Assembly: GCA_965653565.1 (NCBI GenBank)
Contig: CBFHAI010000056.1
Location: 1-29,444, forward strand
DNA length: 29,444 nucleotides
Direction of reading: 5' to 3'
Source: JALCLA01 sp965653565
GTDB lineage: Bacteria > Pseudomonadota > Gammaproteobacteria > Xanthomonadales > Xanthomonadaceae
This document shows positions 1 through 7,268 of the stretch, in pieces; positions within the stretch are counted from its first letter, which is position 1, and the number at the start of each line of letters is the position of its first letter. A model generated the notes under the pieces. It was given only the letters and a program-made list of their open reading frames with translations, was not told the DNA's origin and did not search any database. The position numbers and the translations under genes were made by a program.

Positions 1-94
1 TTGGACAAGCAAGAGAAAGTGACTCGGCCCCCGCTGAGGGGGACGAAACTCGCGACGTCGCATCATCAAACAAGAGGGAAGCGGACCGCTTCAA

Positions 95-127
95 AGTCAC
101 TGGATTCCCGCCTACGCGGGAATGACG
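95..127 (+). repeat. REP-like palindrome, copy 1
   Basis: An AGTCACTGG lead is followed by a palindrome whose arms are TTCCCGC and GCGGGAA, ending in TGACG. The same arrangement recurs at 162, 14987, 19988 and, inverted, at 20075. It is preceded by an AAGCGGACCGCTT stretch that is echoed before copy 2, so copies 1 and 2 look like a tandem pair of a longer unit of about 65-70 bp. Confidence 0.8.
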
Positions 128-161
128 AGATTGTTGTGCTTCGCGAAAAGCGGAACGCTCC

Positions 162-196
162 GAGTCACTGGTGTTCCCGCCTGCGCGAGAATGACG
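162..196 (+). repeat. REP-like palindrome, copy 2
   Basis: It has the same layout as copy 1 and the same orientation: GAGTCACTGG lead, TTCCCGC arm, TGACG end. The right arm is degenerate (GCGAGAA in place of GCGGGAA), so this copy folds less well. Confidence 0.75.
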
Positions 197-330
197 AAGG
201 ATGAGTAACTCCAGATGTCCGCCTGACTGCAGCCCCCCGGCTGCAGGCCAGTCCGCCCTCAACCTGCCGACGGATGAGAAGAACGAGATAACCACAAGCC
301 CGACCCACCTAGCAGAGACCCAAGCTCAAA

Positions 331-813
331 TCACTTCGAAATCTGCCGCACATCCTTCGTCGTCACGGCCCGCCACGCGAACGGCGCCCACCGCGCAGCG
401 TCGCTGCATTCCGGGAAGCCCGGCATCGTGACCCGGGCGATCATCGTGCCGAACGGCACGCCGCGATCGTAAACGCACAACGCCTTCGACGGGCCGTCGA
501 ATCGGCGCGCCGACATGCCTTCGATCGACAGCGCGCGCCAGCCGATGGTGTCGAGAAAAAAGGCGATGACATGTTGGCCCGGCTGCGGCAGGTCGTCGGG
601 AAAGCGGAGCCAGCGGCCGTCCTTCGGAATCGCCGGCATTTCGGGATCGCGGCGCCAGGCGAGGATATTGCGGCCGTAGGCTTCCACCAGTTCGCGCGCG
701 CAGCCGCGCGCCAGGCCATCGAAGCGGTTCGCTTCGCCGGTCAGTACGAGGATGGGTTCGTCGGTGGCGGGTTGTTCGGCGCCCTGCCAATCGAGAAATC
801 CGAGCGGCGTCAT
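331..813 (-). CDS. Hypothetical protein, 160 aa
   Basis: I do not recognise the family. The protein is soluble, rich in Trp, Pro and charged residues, with no signal peptide or membrane helix. This frame gives a natural-looking composition, while the opposite-strand and shifted frames give Arg/Ala-rich shadows. The ATG at 813 is the only standard start in the frame. The frame stays open upstream to a stop at 922-924 without another ATG, GTG or TTG, and no clear Shine-Dalgarno precedes the ATG. The gene could therefore have lost its original 5' end. It has no same-strand neighbour within 1 kb that would suggest an operon. Confidence 0.5.
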   Translation of the reverse strand: MTPLGFLDWQGAEQPATDEPILVLTGEANRFDGLARGCARELVEAYGRNILAWRRDPEMPAIPKDGRWLRFPDDLPQPGQHVIAFFLDTIGWRALSIEGMSARRFDGPSKALCVYDRGVPFGTMIARVTMPGFPECSDAARWAPFAWRAVTTKDVRQISK

Positions 814-1364
814 TGGCGTCTGGAACTCGGCAGGGTCGAGACGGTTTGCATTTTCTGCGTTGACCGGGTGGGTAGTGGAGCCTCGTCGCCACTCGCCGCA
901 GACCGACGATGGAGCGAAAAACTATCGAGTTTCGAAGAATGGCCGAAACGAGCCATTCGGGCGCCTCATCAAACTTGCCGTTTTCCCTTGCCTTCAGAGC
1001 CGGTGCCCGAAGCCGTCCGCGAGCCTGTGCCGGGAATGGATCGAACGCCCGTGTCACGGCCGAGCCGGTCCCCGATCGAACGCGGGGATCGATTCTGGCG
1101 GCTACCGTTTGCCGCTGTAAACCCTTGCCGGCCATTGATCCACACGCATCGGCAGTTGAGACGAAAAGCATTGAAAAATGCACGCCTGCCGCCGCCTTCC
1201 TCGTGCAGCTTGCAGTGCTTTTCGGAAATCCAGGCGAGCACCGGCGATCTCTCCGCGCTGCACCATAGCCACGCGCGAGGTGGCACGGTCGATGCTTATT
1301 GCTGGGCACGGTAACGTGCCGGTCGGAGCCGGCCTGCCGAAATGACGCAGCCAATAGGACTGGC
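814..1364. other. Gene-poor region, no supported feature
   Basis: Several overlapping reading frames cross this stretch on both strands. All have the Arg/Ala/Pro-rich, low-complexity composition of chance frames in GC-rich DNA. I see no RNA gene, repeat or clear terminator. It may hold the promoters of the two small hypothetical genes that flank it. Confidence 0.45.
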
Positions 1365-1808
1365 ATGCCGGGGGAAACTGTCTTGGAAGACGAGAACGAA
1401 AATCCGCCGCTCATCGCCGGGTGGTGGGCCAGACTGCCCGATGGCGGCATGCGTCGCATCTGGGTCGCCAAGCATCAGCAAACTTACGTCTGCCGCCTGG
1501 AGATTTGCAACGCAGCGCAGGAGGCGGCGCGCGAGCGCTTGTTCGCCGCGGTGAGCGCAGCGCAGGCCGACGGCGGCGAAATCGATATGGAGAATTCGGC
1601 CGACGCCTTGCTGTGGTCGACGGCCTCGTTCGCGGCGTTCAACACCGAAGACGCCAACGAAGCGCTGGCTTTTTTGGGCAGCGACGATATCGCGCGCTGC
1701 GCGATACTGGCCGCCGATGCCGTCGGCTCGGCTACCGCAGGACCGTGCGAAAACAATGCCGCAGATGCGATGGAAGCCTCGGCCCTCCCGCCTGGCGATC
1801 CCGCCTGA
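1365..1808 (+). CDS. Hypothetical protein, 147 aa
   Basis: The family is not recognised. The product is acidic and Ala-rich, with no signal peptide or membrane segment. The N-terminal third has a Trp-rich patch (GWWARLPDGG, residues 19-28) and two cysteines in a Y-V-C-R-L-E-I-C pattern (residues 41-48). The middle part looks helical. The frame opens at 1299, but I chose the ATG at 1365 because AGGA lies 5 bases upstream and the 22 extra N-terminal residues look non-coding. The gene is followed by the terminator of the convergent protease gene. Confidence 0.55.
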   Translation: MPGETVLEDENENPPLIAGWWARLPDGGMRRIWVAKHQQTYVCRLEICNAAQEAARERLFAAVSAAQADGGEIDMENSADALLWSTASFAAFNTEDANEALAFLGSDDIARCAILAADAVGSATAGPCENNAADAMEASALPPGDPA

Positions 1809-1860
1809 CGATCGAAATCGGCGGAGCCACGGCGCGTCGCATCGAAAACGAACCGTGACA

Positions 1861-1897
1861 AAAACAAAGCGGCCCGGTGCAGAAGCACCGGGCCGCT
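1861..1897 (-). terminator. Intrinsic terminator of the protease gene
   Basis: A perfect 13-bp stem (1868-1880 with 1885-1897) closes an AGAA loop. On the minus strand the stem is followed by a T-rich run (TTTGTTTTT going down from 1867). It lies 23 bases past the protease stop codon. The other side of the hairpin is not T-rich, so it acts mainly on the minus strand. Confidence 0.85.
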
Positions 1898-1919
1898 CTG
1901 GATTTCGCTCAAGTCAAAC

Positions 1920-3659
1920 TTAGAACGCGAGTTTCCGGATGCTCGCCGTCACGGTGCGGCCATCGATCGTGAAGCTCAGGTTGGCGGTGGTGGGGCTGGT
2001 GAAATTGATCGTCAGCGTGCCGGCGTTGCGGCCGGCCACGGCGGCGGAATTGAACGGCACGATGCCGAACCACGGACCGCTGAACGATGTCACCGACTGG
2101 CTGAAACTGGTGCCGTTCAAGGCACCGACGCCCAGATACCACGCCGAGGTATTGGCCTGATCGTAGTGATAGAGATTCATCGCGTAGGTGCCGCTCGCAC
2201 CGCGGATCACGGCCACGCCCCAACCGCTTTGCGACGGGTCGCTCCAGGCGCCGGTGTAGTCGGCGGCCGGTGTGGCGGCCGGCTGCAGGAACGCTTGCAG
2301 GCTCGGGAACACCTGGTCGAAGCGCGAGAAGTCGTCGCTGTTGGCCGGCGTGGCGAGCGAGCCGGTGTTGGCGCAGCCGGCGGTACCGCCGAGCAATCCG
2401 CCGCGCAGCTGGAATTCGCCGTTGGCGTTCAACGTCAGCAGGCCGCAGCCGCTGCTGCCGCCTTCCGTGGTGCCGTCGGTGTAACCGACCTTGATGAAGT
2501 TGCCGCTGGCGAGGGTCGAAGTGCCGAAACCTTTGATGCCGCCGATCGAGACTTTCTTCACATCGCCGGCGGGGTGGTGCAGCACGGCGATTTCGGTGCC
2601 CGCCGACAAGGTGGCGGAATTCCAACCCAGGTAGTAGGCACCGGTCGGCGGCGCGTTGTTGAGGCGCACCAGCAGCACGTCGGACGAGGTGCTGGCGAAC
2701 AGCACCGTCGCGCCGCCGGAAATCTGGCGCTGCCCGCTATCGAGCACGCCACTGCCGCACGTGGTGGCTTCGTAGAACCAGAACGTCGTCAAGGTGCTGG
2801 CCACGCTCTGGCTGGTGAAGCAGTGCGCCGCGCTGTAGAAGTTCGGCACCTGTGTGTTCGGATCGGTGTCGTTGAGCAGTGTGCCGGTGCAAAGTCCGGT
2901 GCCGTCGCCGGTCTGGAACGCCATGCGCGCGACGGAATTCTTCGCGCTGTTGTAGCCGGCGGACGGATTCGTCAGACACTTGGCGTCGAATTCGCAATCG
3001 TCGGATTCACCGATCTTGGCGCCGGCGAGCGAGCCGCTCGGCGATACGAAAAGATGCGAGGCCGCTTTCAGCGACAGCCGCGCCCACTGCGGATCGGCGC
3101 CTGCCGGCAGGGCGATTTCGATGGTCTGCGTCTGGCCCTCGGTGACCGGCGTCCAGTACAGCGGCTGCACTTCGCGCAGCTTGGCGATTTCATCGGCCCC
3201 GACCACCGCCACCGACTCGCCCGGCGCCAGGTCGCCGGTGAAGCGCAGTTCGGTACCGGCCGGCAGTTCGGCCACGTCGAGCGCGGCCCGCATCGCGACG
3301 GCGCCCGGCGAGGTGACCTGCATCTGCGCCACGCGACGGCCATCGGGCTGTGTGCGCCAGTCGAGCGACGTATGGCTGGTTGCGGCTTCGGCCGCGACAT
3401 CGCGTTCGACGCCGATCATCAGCAGCTTGGCCGACGCCACCGAGTTGTCGATGCGCATCGCATCGATGCGCGCCGCCTCGATCGGGGCGAAGACGGTGCT
3501 CGCCGCACGCGCCTTCGGATAAGCGCTATCGCGCAGGCCGAGGTCGGCCGCCGCCTTGAGGTTCGGCCAGGCCGGCTCGCCGCCGGTCTGCATCGGGGCG
3601 GCGTTCGCCGCGAAAGCCATCAGAACGGATAACAACAGCGCGTACGACGGACGGGACAT
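1920..3659 (-). CDS. Secreted trypsin-fold serine endopeptidase, lysyl endopeptidase-like
   Basis: A 579-residue preproprotein. Residues 1-22 form a signal peptide, and about 23-225 look like an N-terminal propeptide. The S1 protease domain follows at about 226-460. The visible triad is His279 (in SAAHC), Asp327 (in SSDVLL) and Ser403 (in GGSSGC). The usual GDSGG is replaced by a GSSG form, as in the Achromobacter/Lysobacter lysyl endopeptidase group, so Lys-Xaa specificity is possible but not shown. Paired cysteines suggest disulfides in the exported enzyme. The tail (about 468-579, starting YTGAWSDPSQSGWG) resembles a C-terminal beta-rich domain common in secreted proteins of these bacteria. 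I chose the ATG at 3659 rather than 3767 because GGAG lies 6 bases upstream and a clean signal peptide begins there. Confidence 0.85.
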   Translation of the reverse strand: MSRPSYALLLSVLMAFAANAAPMQTGGEPAWPNLKAAADLGLRDSAYPKARAASTVFAPIEAARIDAMRIDNSVASAKLLMIGVERDVAAEAATSHTSLDWRTQPDGRRVAQMQVTSPGAVAMRAALDVAELPAGTELRFTGDLAPGESVAVVGADEIAKLREVQPLYWTPVTEGQTQTIEIALPAGADPQWARLSLKAASHLFVSPSGSLAGAKIGESDDCEFDAKCLTNPSAGYNSAKNSVARMAFQTGDGTGLCTGTLLNDTDPNTQVPNFYSAAHCFTSQSVASTLTTFWFYEATTCGSGVLDSGQRQISGGATVLFASTSSDVLLVRLNNAPPTGAYYLGWNSATLSAGTEIAVLHHPAGDVKKVSIGGIKGFGTSTLASGNFIKVGYTDGTTEGGSSGCGLLTLNANGEFQLRGGLLGGTAGCANTGSLATPANSDDFSRFDQVFPSLQAFLQPAATPAADYTGAWSDPSQSGWGVAVIRGASGTYAMNLYHYDQANTSAWYLGVGALNGTSFSQSVTSFSGPWFGIVPFNSAAVAGRNAGTLTINFTSPTTANLSFTIDGRTVTASIRKLAF

Positions 3660-3811
3660 GACGACTCCGGCAGGACGAGGGCGCGAGATTCCGCGCATTG
3701 GAAGAGATCGGCTCTGCGCGCGATCCTTGCGGAGCACGCGCAGCGAACGTACCGACGATGCAATCATCGTCTAAAAGCAGCGCACACAACGGGACAAAAG
3801 GTGAATTCGCG

Positions 3812-4507
3812 TCACGGCCGCTGCGGGCGAACAAGATTCGGTCGCAGCATCGATTCATCGCCGTCTGGCTGGACATTATCGAGCACGCCATCATCTCCCG
3901 GCTGGCGGACTCGGCCGCAACGCCACAACGCGAGGAACGCCAGACACAAGGCCAACGCCCACACTACGAAAAACGAAGCCGCCGTCACCATCGCGGCGAC
4001 CACCTGTTCGCCCGCATACATGCCGCCGCCGACCGTGACGAGTTCAATGCCGGGCGTCGCCGCCATCACACCGAAGGCGACGCCGAGCGCGAGCGTGGCG
4101 CGCAACAACGCGCCGGCGCAGGCTTCGTCCAGATGCAATTGTCCGTTGCGCAAATCGCTTGCAAGTCTGCGCGTGGAACGCGCGCAGGCAACGACGATCA
4201 GCAGATTGCCGAAGAGGAATACCGCAGCGACAAGTCGACGATGGCGCGCGAGCCGGCTCGATGCACGCTGCCAGGCGGCATCGGCGGCGCGATCTTCATC
4301 GCTGCGGGCCTGTTCCCGACTCGCCGTACGCGCGGCACTTCTCTCGATGACCGTGGAATCGGGTCCGATCGAACGCACGAAAACCGTCGCCAGCACCAGG
4401 CTGGCGATCACCAGCATCGACGTCACGACGATGCGCAGCCAGCGCCTGGCCTGCGTGTCGGACGCGAAGGCTTGCGCATGGGGGACGTCGACGGAGTCGG
4501 TTTTCAT
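3812..4507 (-). CDS. Membrane protein with four predicted helices, function unknown
   Basis: A 231-residue protein I cannot assign to a family. Hydrophobic segments lie at about 23-44, 92-109, 132-157 and 170-195. A polar, charged, Arg/Ala-rich stretch (50-90) separates helices 1 and 2, and the C-terminal tail is hydrophilic. The frame extends to 4684, but the ATG at 4507 is preferred. It has GGGAAG about 9 bases upstream, and it overlaps in an ATGA tetranucleotide with the stop of a cysteine-rich frame (4504-4695), the same coupling seen in the operons of this window. The protease gene follows on the same strand after 152 bases. Confidence 0.7.
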   Translation of the reverse strand: MKTDSVDVPHAQAFASDTQARRWLRIVVTSMLVIASLVLATVFVRSIGPDSTVIERSAARTASREQARSDEDRAADAAWQRASSRLARHRRLVAAVFLFGNLLIVVACARSTRRLASDLRNGQLHLDEACAGALLRATLALGVAFGVMAATPGIELVTVGGGMYAGEQVVAAMVTAASFFVVWALALCLAFLALWRCGRVRQPGDDGVLDNVQPDGDESMLRPNLVRPQRP

Positions 4508-4695
4508 GGCTGATGCTTCCCGCTTGGGTGACTCGGCACGACCGTGTTGACGCATTTGGGTGCCGACTCGATGCATTGAGGCTCGCGAATCGATCGGTGC
4601 GCGCTCACGCGCGCGCACCGCTTGCCGAGACGTTCGCACCGGTAACGGCAAACCGTCCCGTCGAACGACTCCGCCTGTTTGCATTTGTTGCGCAT
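4504..4695 (-). CDS. Possible small cysteine-rich protein, coupled to the membrane protein
   Basis: A 63-residue frame from the ATG at 4695, with cysteines spaced in a pattern unlike a chance frame (K-C-K, V-C-R-Y-R-C, K-R-C, Q-C, K-C). The frame stays open upstream to ATGs at 4935 and 4968 and carries more cysteines there (C-A-V-C, R-A-C), so the true start may lie further up. The upstream part crosses the hairpin at 4766-4821. The stop codon shares ATGA with the start of the membrane protein gene, which argues for translation. There is no visible Shine-Dalgarno at 4695 and no signal peptide, so this could also be the surviving 3' end of a broken gene. Confidence 0.4.
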   Translation of the reverse strand: MRNKCKQAESFDGTVCRYRCERLGKRCARVSAHRSIREPQCIESAPKCVNTVVPSHPSGKHQP

Positions 4696-4765
4696 GTCGA
4701 TAGGACCGGAGCGTTCGAGATCGACTTCACAGGCGCGGGAGCCGTGCGAAACGCAAACTGCGCAA

Positions 4766-4830
4766 GCCCGGCAACGAGCCGTCGTCCAACACGGAGGTTG
4801 GAGGACGGTTTCCTGCCGGGCTTCTTGTTT
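4766..4830 (+). terminator. Compound hairpin with T-rich tail, possible orphan terminator
   Basis: The outer stem is GCCCGGCA (4766-4773) with TGCCGGGC (4814-4821). The inner stem pairs 4779-4790 with 4797-4808 with one mismatch. The plus strand then reads TTCTTGTTT. The shape is that of an intrinsic terminator on the plus strand, but no plus-strand gene is visible upstream. It could end a small RNA, or act as a leader hairpin for the FG-GAP gene starting at 4950. Confidence 0.5.
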
Positions 4831-4949
4831 ATGATCGGCGTGTCGCTGCAGATTGTTCCTGGAAAGCGATTCCAGGCGTGGCCCGGCATCGGTATTGGGG
4901 GCAGCGGCGATTTTTATCGTCCCCGTCGTACTCATCCCCAGGCCTCGCC

Positions 4950-7268
4950 ATGCTCCAGCCCACTGCATTTCTCTCGCGCCTGCTGCTCGGCACGTTGTCG
5001 CTGGTCGCGGCCGCCGATGCCGGCGCTTCGGCCCTGTTCGATCGACAGGCTCCGCTGCAAGCCAGCGACACCCCCAACAACATGCTCGACCAGTTCGGCC
5101 GCAGCGTCGCGATCGACGGCGATGTGGCGGCGGTCAGCGCCGCACTCGAAGTGTCGGGCTCGGGACGGCCCGAACCGGTTTACGTCTATCGCAAGCAGGC
5201 CGGTGCCTGGGTGTTGCAGGCCACGCTCACCAGTCCGGCCGGCAGCGGCAAGTTCGGGGCCGCCTTGGCACTGCAGGGCGGCACCTTGCTGATCGGCGCA
5301 CCGCGCGGCGGAGCGCTCGGCAGCGGCCGCGCCTATGTGTTCGTCGCCGACGGCGATCGCTGGGTATTGCAGTCGGCGCTGCAGCCGGCGGCCGGCAAGA
5401 ATCTCGATATGTTCGGCTATGCCGTCGCGCTCGATGGCGACCGCGCCCTCGTCGGGGCGCCGGGCCGCGACAGCGATGAGGCGCTCAATCACGGCGCCGC
5501 CTACGTGTACGGCCGCGGCGCCGATGGCAAATGGACGCAACAGGCCAGCCTGCTCGCCTCCGACCGGCGCGCCTCCGATGTGTTCGGACTGAGCGTCGCG
5601 CTCGCCGGCAACAGCGCATTCGTCGGTTCGGTGGGCGCGGCGGGCAATGCGGGCGCGGTGTATGCGTTCGAAGATCAGGGCGCCGCACAGTGGATCGAAC
5701 ACCAGAAGCTGGTCGCGGCCGATGGCGCCGATGGCGATGGCTTCGGCATCTCGCTTGCCGCGACCTCGACGCGCATCGCCGTCGGCGCCTATCACGACGA
5801 CATCGATGGACGCATCGATCAGGGCTCGGTGCATCTGTTCGCGCGCGCTGGCCAGGCTTGGGTGCCCGAGCGCAAGCTGATCGCGGCGGACGGCGCCGCC
5901 GGTGAGGTTCTCGGCTGGTCGGTCGCGCTGTCGGACGCCGCCGTGCTGGCGGGCGGACGCCGCCTCACCGATGCCGCGACGCGCGGCAACGCACGCCTGT
6001 TCCGGCTGCGCGGCGGCGAATGGGGCGAAGAACAGGCGCCGTTGCCGTCGAACATTGCGGCGCGATCCGAATTGGCCTATGCCGTCGCGATCGATGCCAC
6101 GCAAGCGATGATCGGTACGCCGTCGCTCGACATCGGTGTCAGCCCCGATCGCGGCCAAGCCTTCATCTTCGAACGGCGCAACGAAGCGTGGGAAGAGCGG
6201 CTCGCGGCCAGCAGCACGGAAGACCGCGAGATCACCAGCTTCGGTTTTGCACTGGCGATCGATCACGGAACCGCCTTCGTTGGTGGGCCCGGGCTATGCG
6301 CGGGCTTCTGTCCGGCGGCGGTTCGGCCGGGCGCAGCCTATGCGTACCGCCGCGACGCGAACGGCGTGATGCAGAAGGAAATGACGGTGGTGCCGACACC
6401 GGTCGTGAACCTCAACGGCTTCGGCCGCGCGCTCGCGGTGAGCGGCGATACCGCGCTGGTGTCGGCGATCGGCGGCTACGGGCCGATCGAATCGTCCGGC
6501 GTCTATGTGTTCACCCGGCGCGAAGGCCGCTGGCAGGAAGTCACGCGCTTGCTGGATCGCAACGGCGCGCCGGTGAGCGGCGAGCAGATCGCGCTCGACA
6601 ACGACACCGCCATCATCGGCGGTCCGTTCGACGTGTGGATTTTCGAACGCGGCCTCGATGGCTGGCAGGAAAAAGCGCACTACCCGGCCGGCTCGCGCGA
6701 ACGCGGCGATTCACTCACCGCCGTCGCGTTGCATGGCGATACCGCGGCGATCGGCGTGGCCGATTTCAAGCTCGGCAGCGAAGCCGAAGGCGTGGTCTAC
6801 ATGCTCGAACGGCGCGCCGGACAATGGCTGCTCACCGCGCGTCTGCAGGGCTCGCCGGCGGCCTCGGGACAACGTTTCGGCAGCGACCTGGCGCTCGAAT
6901 TCGACACGCTGCTGGTCGGTGCTGCCGGCAATTTCTGGCTCTCGACGCAGCGTGCGCCCACCGCGTACGTCTTCACGCGCGGCGCGCTTGGCTGGCGGCA
7001 ACAGACCGAACTCACCGCGCCTCCCGGCGCGCACGGCGAACTCGCCGTCGCGTTGAAAAGCGATCTCGCGATTCTCGGTTCGTATGTGAGCGCCGGCGAA
7101 ACCGACAAACCGATCAGCGTGTTCCACCGCTCGGGCAATCGCTGGAACCTGGTCGATCGCGTGCAATCGCCGTACGGCGCACGCCTGGCGTTCGATGGCG
7201 AAACCTTGCTGGCCTCGGATCTCGGCGTGCGCGGCACGCAGATCCAGGTGTTCCGCCTGAAACGCTAA
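4950..7268 (+). CDS. Secreted FG-GAP repeat protein, 14 repeats
   Basis: A 772-residue exported protein. Residues 1-28 form a signal peptide with a likely cut after Ala-Ser-Ala. The rest is a run of 14 repeats of about 45-60 residues. Each has an FG-x-(S/A)-(V/L)-A-(L/I)-x-G-D-x-A-x-(V/I)-G-A-type core followed by a YVF/W edge, as in integrin-like FG-GAP beta-propellers. Fourteen repeats would fit two seven-bladed propellers; that count is mine and the fold is inferred. No membrane anchor or sorting tail is seen. Start chosen at the ATG at 4950 because the signal peptide begins there and AGG lies 7 bases upstream. The stop overlaps the stop of proA on the other strand. A role in surface binding is possible but unproven. 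Confidence 0.85.
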   Translation: MLQPTAFLSRLLLGTLSLVAAADAGASALFDRQAPLQASDTPNNMLDQFGRSVAIDGDVAAVSAALEVSGSGRPEPVYVYRKQAGAWVLQATLTSPAGSGKFGAALALQGGTLLIGAPRGGALGSGRAYVFVADGDRWVLQSALQPAAGKNLDMFGYAVALDGDRALVGAPGRDSDEALNHGAAYVYGRGADGKWTQQASLLASDRRASDVFGLSVALAGNSAFVGSVGAAGNAGAVYAFEDQGAAQWIEHQKLVAADGADGDGFGISLAATSTRIAVGAYHDDIDGRIDQGSVHLFARAGQAWVPERKLIAADGAAGEVLGWSVALSDAAVLAGGRRLTDAATRGNARLFRLRGGEWGEEQAPLPSNIAARSELAYAVAIDATQAMIGTPSLDIGVSPDRGQAFIFERRNEAWEERLAASSTEDREITSFGFALAIDHGTAFVGGPGLCAGFCPAAVRPGAAYAYRRDANGVMQKEMTVVPTPVVNLNGFGRALAVSGDTALVSAIGGYGPIESSGVYVFTRREGRWQEVTRLLDRNGAPVSGEQIALDNDTAIIGGPFDVWIFERGLDGWQEKAHYPAGSRERGDSLTAVALHGDTAAIGVADFKLGSEAEGVVYMLERRAGQWLLTARLQGSPAASGQRFGSDLALEFDTLLVGAAGNFWLSTQRAPTAYVFTRGALGWRQQTELTAPPGAHGELAVALKSDLAILGSYVSAGETDKPISVFHRSGNRWNLVDRVQSPYGARLAFDGETLLASDLGVRGTQIQVFRLKR

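Larger units (their letters stand above)
1..330. other. Intergenic region with REP-like palindromes
   Basis: No convincing gene is visible. The stretch carries two direct copies of a REP-like palindrome (annotated separately) and, at 227-246, a GC-rich hairpin with an 8-bp perfect stem and a CCCC loop. That hairpin has no U-rich tail on either strand, so I do not call it a terminator, although it lies about 85 bases past the stop codon of the minus-strand gene ending at 331. Confidence 0.5.

Noticed and set aside
95..196. CRISPR-like repeated palindromes
   Set aside because: Only two units with unequal repeats, and the same palindrome is scattered singly elsewhere, so it is REP-like and not a CRISPR array.
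227..246. CTGCAGCC/GGCTGCAG hairpin
   Set aside because: Perfect stem but no T-rich tail on either strand; not supported as a terminator.
326..1471. 381-residue minus-strand frame across the two small hypothetical genes
   Set aside because: Low-complexity Arg-rich translation; the 160-residue frame at 331-813 and the plus-strand frame at 1365-1808 look far more protein-like.
2166..3632. 488-residue plus-strand frame opposite the protease
   Set aside because: Composition is dominated by Arg, Gly and Ala with no domain, and the opposite strand encodes a complete signal peptide, catalytic triad and terminator.
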